This document shows, one piece after another, positions 58,855-64,000 of a stretch of 64,000 bases of DNA (positions are counted from its first letter, which is position 1; the number at the start of each line of letters is the position of its first letter). The notes under the pieces are model-generated. The model was not told the DNA's origin and did no database searches. It was given only the letters and a program-made list of their open reading frames with translations. Where the stretch lies: contig JAWKRG010000009.1 in the NCBI GenBank assembly GCA_041389725.1, positions 62,001 to 126,000 of the forward strand. Direction: 5' to 3'. The position numbers were made by a program, and so were the translations under genes. The DNA comes from Polyangiaceae bacterium (GTDB taxonomy: Bacteria > Myxococcota_A > Polyangia > Polyangiales > Polyangiaceae).

Positions 58855-59631
58855 ATGAGCGCCGAAGGAGAAGTCGTCGCCACCCTCAGTGCGGAGGGGC
58901 ACGTCCTGGATCTCGAATTCTTCCGAGAGAAGGGCAACGTGCTCACGGGTGCGCTGATGCGTCAGTTGGACGCCGTGCTGGTGGAACATGCCAGCCGTAC
59001 GGACTTGCGCATGGTGGCGCTGCGAGGCCGCGGCAAACACTTCTCCTTCGGTGCGTCCGTCGAGGAGCATCGCAAAGCCGATGCTCCGGCGATGCTCGGG
59101 GCTTTCCACGCCCTGTGTCGCCGCGTGGCAAGCTATCCGGTGCCCGTGGTGGCGGCGGTTCAGGGGCGCTGCCTTGGCGGCGCCTTCGAACTCGCGCTCT
59201 GCGCTCACTTCGTGCTGGCGGAGCCGACGGCGGTGTTCGCCTGCCCAGAGATCAAGCTCGGAGTGTTCCCGCCGGTCTTGGCGGCCTTGGGCCCCACGCG
59301 CTTGGGCAGTGCGCTGACCGATCAGCTGCTGCTCACGGGCGCGGAGCTGAACGGACAGCGCGCGAAGGAGATTGGCTTCGTGTTCGAGTCCTTCGAGGGC
59401 GACGCGAAGGCTGCGAGCGAGGACTTCTACGGCCGCATGTTGGCCGCGCTCTCTGCAGCTAGCCTGCGTCAAGGGGTCAGGGTCGTGCGTCGCGCTGTCG
59501 TCGAAGCCATGGACAGGCCTCTGGCAGAGGCCGAGCGCCAGTACGTGGAGGAGCTGCTCGAGACCCACGACGCCAACGAAGGCATCGAAGCATTCATCGC
59601 CCGGAGGCCGGTCCAGTGGCAGCATCGCTAG
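58855..59631 (+). CDS. dch: cyclohexa-1,5-diene-1-carbonyl-CoA hydratase
   Basis: This 258-residue crotonase-family hydratase acts on the product of benzoyl-CoA reductase, giving 6-hydroxycyclohex-1-ene-1-carboxyl-CoA. It has F-S-F-G-A-S-V-E-E-H and Q-G-R-C-L-G-G-A-F-E-L-A-L-C (oxyanion hole), then A-C-P-E-I-K-L-G-V-F-P-P. Assignment as Dch follows from size, these motifs and position between oah and bcr. The 3' end overlaps the TetR gene by 16 nt. Confidence 0.88.
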   Translation: MSAEGEVVATLSAEGHVLDLEFFREKGNVLTGALMRQLDAVLVEHASRTDLRMVALRGRGKHFSFGASVEEHRKADAPAMLGAFHALCRRVASYPVPVVAAVQGRCLGGAFELALCAHFVLAEPTAVFACPEIKLGVFPPVLAALGPTRLGSALTDQLLLTGAELNGQRAKEIGFVFESFEGDAKAASEDFYGRMLAALSAASLRQGVRVVRRAVVEAMDRPLAEAERQYVEELLETHDANEGIEAFIARRPVQWQHR

Positions 59632-60305
59632 CCACTGCCGAAGCAGCGACGGCGGCGCGGGCGGAGATCTTGCGCGCGGCGGCCCATGCAGTGGCGGAGC
59701 ACGGCTTCCACGGCATGAGCATGCGCGAGTTGGCCAAGGCTACGGGACGCTCTCCGGCCAGCTTCTACAACTACTTCAGTTCCAAGGAGGCGGTGCTGCT
59801 CGCCATTCAGAGCGAGGCTTTCGAGGTGCTGCTCGCTGCTGCGGAGGGAGTGCTGTCGCAATTCACGGATCCCCGAGAACGGCTGTACGCCTTCGTGCTC
59901 AATCACGTGCAGTACTTCGCGAAGCACGGAGACGTGATGCGCGTGTTGATCCACGAAGCGAATAGCTTGGCGCCGGAGTCGCGCGCCAAGGTGGGATCCC
60001 TCAAGCGGCGCTACTTCCAACTCGCGCGTGACCTTGTGGAAAAGCACGTGGCGCCGGACACCCGCGCGGCGGAGGTGGAGCGAATCACCTACTGCCTCTT
60101 CGGCATGCTCAACTGGATCTACGGCTGGTATCAGCCAAAGCAGCACGGAGCGCCCTCCCTGGTCGCCCGCAGCATCTTCAGCGTCGCCGAGGGCGGACTC
60201 GGTGCAGCGCACTCGCGAGACGAAAGCCTCAACAAGGTCGAACGCGAACTTTCCGGCATGAATGCCCCGGAGTTGCTCGCGTCGACCAAGGAGATCCGGA
60301 CATGA
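59616..60305 (+). CDS. TetR-family regulator inside the benzoyl-CoA operon
   Basis: This 229-residue regulator has an N-terminal helix-turn-helix (~15-65; E-I-L-R-A-A-A-H-A-V-A-E-H-G-F-H-G-M-S-M-R-E-L-A, then R-S-P-A-S-F-Y-N-Y-F-S-S-K-E) and a ligand-binding helical domain with Q-Y-F and W-I-Y-G-W-Y aromatics. The ligand is probably an acyl-CoA such as benzoyl-CoA, by analogy with other TetR regulators of CoA-ester pathways. GTG 59616 lies within the end of dch, and the stop overlaps the bcrC start (ATGA). The palindrome before had is its likely binding site, giving autoregulation of the whole operon. Confidence 0.85.
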   Translation: MAASLATAEAATAARAEILRAAAHAVAEHGFHGMSMRELAKATGRSPASFYNYFSSKEAVLLAIQSEAFEVLLAAAEGVLSQFTDPRERLYAFVLNHVQYFAKHGDVMRVLIHEANSLAPESRAKVGSLKRRYFQLARDLVEKHVAPDTRAAEVERITYCLFGMLNWIYGWYQPKQHGAPSLVARSIFSVAEGGLGAAHSRDESLNKVERELSGMNAPELLASTKEIRT

Positions 60306-61495
60306 CTGGTTGGGAAGCGTCGGACCCGTTGCACGAGGAGTTGAATCGTGCACAAGCGTTGGTGGAGGACCTGTCCTTCGCCGAGGTCAAGCGTTGGAAA
60401 CAGGAACACCCGGGTGGCTTGGCGGTCGGCTACATGCCGATCTACGTGCCGCGACCGATGTTGGAAGCCCAGGGCTGCCTGCCCGTGGCGGTGTTCGGGG
60501 GTGGCGACCAACTCGACATCATCCGCGGCGACTCCTATTTTCAGTCCTACATCTGTCACATTCCGCGTAGCACCTTGGAGCTGGCACTGACAGGCCGCCT
60601 CGATGACATCGACGGCATGTTGTTCCCTTCGATCTGCGACGTGATCCGCAACCTCGGCGGGATCTGGAAGATGCTGTTCCCGGAGCGCTACGCCGCCTAC
60701 GTCGACTTGCCTCAGAACTTCGACGAGGGCATCGGCGGCAAGTTCTATGCTCTCGAGATCCGGCGCATCGCGCGGGAGCTGGAGCAACGCGGCGCCAAGC
60801 CACTGACCGACGAAGCCCTACGGGAGGCCAACGCACGCGAGAACTCGCGGCGCGCGGCCCTGGCAGAGCTGGATGCGCTGCGGCAGAAAGAGCCTTGGCG
60901 TCTTCGCGCCTCCGAGGCCTACCTCTTGGCTCGTGCGGGCAGCGTGCTGGAGGCGGTCGAGCACGAGAAGATGCTGCGCGCCGTGCTGGCCAAGGCGGGA
61001 AGTCGCGAGACTCGCATGTACGACAACGTTCGCGTCGTCGTGCGCGGCTCCTTTTGTGAGCAACCGCCCCTGGGCTTGATTCGCACCCTCGAAGCGGCTG
61101 GCTGCGACATCGTCGACGACGACTTCCAGCTCGGGCTGCGCACCTTGGAAGGAGACATCGACGTCAGCCCCGACCTCGACCCGGTCACCGCACTGTCGAC
61201 GGCGTTCCTCAAGCGCGGCGCGGCGACTGCCAGCCGCTACATCGGCAACGAAGAAAAGGGCAAGGCGCTGGTGGACGGTGTGCGTGCGGCGAGCGCAGAG
61301 GGCGTCATCTTCGCTGCCGCGTCATTCTGTGACCCGGCGCTGCTCGATCAACCGATGCTGGAAGCGGCCCTCGATCGCGCCAGCATTCCACACACCAGTC
61401 TGAAGTTCGGAGAGAACACGGGCCAGTTCCAGGTCATTCGAGAGCAGGCCGGTGCCTTCTCGGATGCCGTCAAACTCTGGGGAAGTGCAGCATGA
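60302..61495 (+). CDS. bcrC: benzoyl-CoA reductase, subunit C (class I)
   Basis: This 397-residue protein belongs to the 2-hydroxyacyl-CoA dehydratase D-component/benzoyl-CoA reductase family. With BcrB it forms the module that holds 4Fe-4S clusters and binds benzoyl-CoA. Cys candidates for the cluster are in Q-G-C-L-P, Y-I-C-H-I-P, S-I-C-D-V-I-R and A-S-F-C-D-P. Size and order (C then B then A) match the Thauera-type reductase. ATG 60302 overlaps the TetR stop, and the stop overlaps bcrB (ATGA). Confidence 0.92.
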   Translation: MTGWEASDPLHEELNRAQALVEDLSFAEVKRWKQEHPGGLAVGYMPIYVPRPMLEAQGCLPVAVFGGGDQLDIIRGDSYFQSYICHIPRSTLELALTGRLDDIDGMLFPSICDVIRNLGGIWKMLFPERYAAYVDLPQNFDEGIGGKFYALEIRRIARELEQRGAKPLTDEALREANARENSRRAALAELDALRQKEPWRLRASEAYLLARAGSVLEAVEHEKMLRAVLAKAGSRETRMYDNVRVVVRGSFCEQPPLGLIRTLEAAGCDIVDDDFQLGLRTLEGDIDVSPDLDPVTALSTAFLKRGAATASRYIGNEEKGKALVDGVRAASAEGVIFAAASFCDPALLDQPMLEAALDRASIPHTSLKFGENTGQFQVIREQAGAFSDAVKLWGSAA

Positions 61496-62799
61496 CGACC
61501 GCAGTAGTCACCGAAAAGCCGCAAGACGCGGACGCAGAAAAAGACCAAAGCCAACTCGAACAGAAGCGCATGATCGCGGATCACTTCGAGCGCTTGTCGC
61601 GCGCGAAGGCGGAAGGCAAGAAGGTCGTGTACACCTTCGTGCCTGGGAATCTGACGGAGCTGATCGGGGCTCTGGACATGTTGCCGGTGCTTCCGGAGAT
61701 CAACGCGCTGCAATCTGGCATGCGCAAACGTTCCGGGGCCTACATCGCCGAGGCGGAGAAGGCCGGACACTCGGAAGACGTGTGCACCTACGTGAAGTGC
61801 GACCTGGGCATGCTCAAGAGCGGCAACATCGGACCAACGGGCACGAAGTTGCCCGAGCCGGACTTGCTGCTGCTGTCCTACACGGGCTGCTTCACCTTCA
61901 TGAAGTGGTTCGAGATTCTGCGCGAAGAGTACAAGTGCCCGGTCGTGATGCTGCACGTGCCCTACCAGACGGAAGGGCAAATCACGCCGGAAATGCGGCA
62001 GTACGTCGTGGACCAACTGCGGGACGTCGTGATCCCCGCAATGGAGCAGGTGGCGGGCAAGAAGCTCGACATGAAGGAGCTGGCGCGGCGTCTCGACCTC
62101 TCCCGTCAAGCCGAGGACGATCTGGTCGCCGTCTGGGAGTCGGCGCAGAACCGACCCTCGCCGATCGACGGCTACTTCGGTGGCGTCTACTACATCGGTC
62201 CGATCTTCAGCGCCTTCCGCGGGACCGAGGACGCCGTGGGTTACTACCGCATGTTGCGCCAAGAGGTGGAGGCGCGCGTGAAGACCGGCGAAGGCCCGAT
62301 GACGCCCGACGGCCCGGCGACGGAGGAGCGCTACCGCCTGGTCGTGGAGGGCCCCCCCAACTGGACTCACTTCAACGACTTCTGGCGCATGTTCAGCCGC
62401 GAAGGGGCGACGATCGTCGCCAGCACCTACACGCGCGTGGGCGGTCTGTACGACACGGGCTTCCGCCACGACGCCGCGTCGCCCTTGGAGAGCCTCGCCG
62501 ACTACTGCCTGGGTTGCTACACGAACCTGGGGCTGCCCACCCGCACGGATCTGCTGGAAAGCTACATCAAGCGCTACCAGGCGGATGGCTTCCTGATCAA
62601 CAGCATCAAGAGCTGCAACTCCTTCTCGGCGGGCCAGCTGGTGATGCTGCGCGAGTTGGAGAAGCGCACGGGCGTTCCCGGAGGATTCATCGAGTCGGAC
62701 TTGGTGGATCCCCGCTACTTCGGCAAGGCAAACATCGAAAACCGCCTGCAGAGCTACCTGCAGATGCTCGAGGCGCGTCGCGGGAGAGCAAGCGCATGA
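61492..62799 (+). CDS. bcrB: benzoyl-CoA reductase, subunit B (class I)
   Basis: This 435-residue second subunit of the substrate-reducing module is homologous to BcrC but longer. Conserved Cys are in S-Y-T-G-C-F-T-F, D-Y-C-L-G-C-Y-T-N and I-K-S-C-N-S-F-S-A-G-Q. The enzyme reduces benzoyl-CoA to the 1,5-dienoyl-CoA using two electrons from ferredoxin, driven by ATP hydrolysis in BcrA/BcrD. ATGA overlaps join it to bcrC and bcrA. No W-containing (BamB) or flavin-type class II gene is present. Confidence 0.93.
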   Translation: MTTAVVTEKPQDADAEKDQSQLEQKRMIADHFERLSRAKAEGKKVVYTFVPGNLTELIGALDMLPVLPEINALQSGMRKRSGAYIAEAEKAGHSEDVCTYVKCDLGMLKSGNIGPTGTKLPEPDLLLLSYTGCFTFMKWFEILREEYKCPVVMLHVPYQTEGQITPEMRQYVVDQLRDVVIPAMEQVAGKKLDMKELARRLDLSRQAEDDLVAVWESAQNRPSPIDGYFGGVYYIGPIFSAFRGTEDAVGYYRMLRQEVEARVKTGEGPMTPDGPATEERYRLVVEGPPNWTHFNDFWRMFSREGATIVASTYTRVGGLYDTGFRHDAASPLESLADYCLGCYTNLGLPTRTDLLESYIKRYQADGFLINSIKSCNSFSAGQLVMLRELEKRTGVPGGFIESDLVDPRYFGKANIENRLQSYLQMLEARRGRASA

Positions 62800-64000
62800 A
62801 AGTCGTAGTCGGTATCGATTTGGGCTCGACGACCACCAAGGCCGTTCTCGTCGACGAGGACGGGCAGGTCGTGGGCCGAGGGATCACCAACAGTCGCAGC
62901 AACTACGAGGTTGCCTGTGCGGTAGCTCGTCAGGAAGCGTTGACCGCCGCACGCTTCACGCTGCTGGAGCGAGAGCTGGAGAAGCTCGGAGCAAGCCAAG
63001 CCGCGCGCACCCCGGAGATCCACGAGGCGTTTCGACTCGAAATGTACCTCGCGGAGTTGACCAAGCTGGAAACCCGCGTCGCCGCCGCACTCAAGAGCCT
63101 GACCTACGTCGGCACGCGGGGCAGCTTGGGTCCGGCTTCGGAAGAGGTGCTTGCCACGATGCGCAGCGAGGCGCCGGAGCTTTTCCAGGTTGGCGTGGCG
63201 CGTAAGAGCGACTTCTTCCGCGACCTAGCGGGCGCTGCCTTCGTCGCTGCAGCGGAGCGCGTCGCGGTAGAGCGCGAGGTGCCCTACGAACGATTGGTGG
63301 GCTTGTTCGATCGCGCCGTGCTCGACGTCGAGACGGAGCTCTCGGTGCTTTCCTTTGCGGATCTGCTGTCTCGCGCTGCCCGGCGAGTGCTCGGCGCCGA
63401 GACGAGCCAGGCGCAGAGTGCGCTGCTCGGCACGGTCGACGACGTGGCCTCGCGTCCCATCGAAGAGCTCTCCTTCGTGGGTACCGGCTATGGACGTCAG
63501 ACCTTGCCCTTTCCCAAAGAAGCCGTGCGCAGCGAAATCCTCTGTCACGGCCGCGGCGCTCACCGCGTGTTCCCGGGCACGCGCACCGTGCTCGACATCG
63601 GCGGACAGGACACCAAGGCGATCCAGGTCGACGCCCATGGCGTGGTGACGTCGTTCCAGATGAACGACCGCTGCGCCGCAGGGTGTGGACGCTATCTAGG
63701 CTACATCGCTGACGAGCTGAACCTGGGCCTGCACGAGCTCGGACCCCTGGCGCTCGGCGCCAAGCGCATGGTCAAGGTCAACTCCACCTGCACCGTGTTC
63801 GCGGGGGCGGAGCTGCGCGAACGGCTGTCTTTGGGCGAGCGACGCGAGGACATCCTGGCGGGGCTGCATCGGGCGATCATGCTGCGCGCGATGAGCCTCT
63901 TGGCGCGCTCTGGCGGCGTCGAGAACGAGCTCACCTTCACCGGCGGGGTGTGTAAGAACGGGATGGCGACCAAGGTGTTGCGCGAGCTGGTGGATCAAAA
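62796..64000 (+). CDS. bcrA: benzoyl-CoA reductase ATPase subunit A (partial at window end)
   Basis: An open frame from ATG 62796 (overlapping the bcrB stop) runs off the window after 401 codons. It is an ASKHA-fold ATPase of the 2-hydroxyacyl-CoA dehydratase activator type. Phosphate motif G-I-D-L-G-S-T-T-T-K-A-V is at the N-terminus and D-I-G-G-Q-D-T-K in the second half. The cluster-ligand segment is N-D-R-C-A-A-G-C-G-R, followed by N-S-T-C-T-V-F-A and F-T-G-G-V-C-K-N-G. An insert of about 150 residues between the two ATPase halves (residues ~35-220) identifies BcrA rather than the shorter BcrD. bcrD and a ferredoxin gene are expected just beyond the window. Confidence 0.92.
   Translation, partial: MKVVVGIDLGSTTTKAVLVDEDGQVVGRGITNSRSNYEVACAVARQEALTAARFTLLERELEKLGASQAARTPEIHEAFRLEMYLAELTKLETRVAAALKSLTYVGTRGSLGPASEEVLATMRSEAPELFQVGVARKSDFFRDLAGAAFVAAAERVAVEREVPYERLVGLFDRAVLDVETELSVLSFADLLSRAARRVLGAETSQAQSALLGTVDDVASRPIEELSFVGTGYGRQTLPFPKEAVRSEILCHGRGAHRVFPGTRTVLDIGGQDTKAIQVDAHGVVTSFQMNDRCAAGCGRYLGYIADELNLGLHELGPLALGAKRMVKVNSTCTVFAGAELRERLSLGERREDILAGLHRAIMLRAMSLLARSGGVENELTFTGGVCKNGMATKVLRELVDQ

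Overview
The window is high-GC, densely coded DNA. It most resembles a myxobacterium of the Polyangia/Sorangiineae type. The reasons are four Ser/Thr protein kinases, two FHA-domain sigma-54 activators, PAS/GAF sensor kinases, many lipoproteins with Gly-rich linkers, Cys-module proteins and PEGA/TPR membrane proteins. Taxonomy is inferred from gene style only; there is no rRNA gene here.

Layout. (1) 0-4.5 kb: the end of a LeuC/aconitase-family gene, then a translationally coupled run (SlyD-like isomerase, small protein, DUF1844 protein, HtrA protease) and a sigma factor/anti-sigma/secreted protein trio. (2) 4.5-13.4 kb, mostly minus strand: a split two-component pair, a cation/proton antiporter, and a coupled SGNH hydrolase plus two tandem alkaline-phosphatase-superfamily lipoproteins. 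(3) 13.4-23.7 kb: selenocysteine machinery, selA, selB and tRNA-Sec (selC), interleaved with an 11-module Cys-rich lipoprotein, a fused E1 dehydrogenase and a membrane Ser/Thr kinase. (4) 23.8-28.4 kb: a beta-helix lipoprotein, a sugar kinase, a propeller lipoprotein and an FNR-type regulator. (5) 28.4-56.4 kb: an island of surface lipoproteins (beta-helix, CBM9-like, glycosidase-like barrels, lectin/lyase-like jelly rolls, propellers) mixed with two FHA/sigma-54 activators, three Ser/Thr kinases and PEGA/TPR membrane proteins. (6) 56.6-64 kb: an anaerobic benzoyl-CoA degradation operon had-oah-dch-tetR-bcrC-bcrB-bcrA of the ATP-dependent (class I) type, running off the window end.

How they may work together. 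Several lipoprotein genes in region 5 carry a -24/-12 (sigma-54) element. In four of them the -12 GC ends exactly 13 nt before the ATG, which predicts leaderless, sigma-54-dependent mRNAs. The Ser/Thr kinases and FHA activators next to them are natural candidates for the control circuit. Separately, the FNR-type regulator has an FNR recognition helix (E-T-L-S-R) and an FNR-like box before its own gene. A box with the same two half-sites (TTGAC-N4-ATCAA) lies in front of the benzoyl-CoA operon, next to a perfect palindrome likely to be the operator of the TetR protein encoded inside that operon. This suggests a dual oxygen/substrate switch for anaerobic aromatic degradation in a lineage where it would be unexpected.
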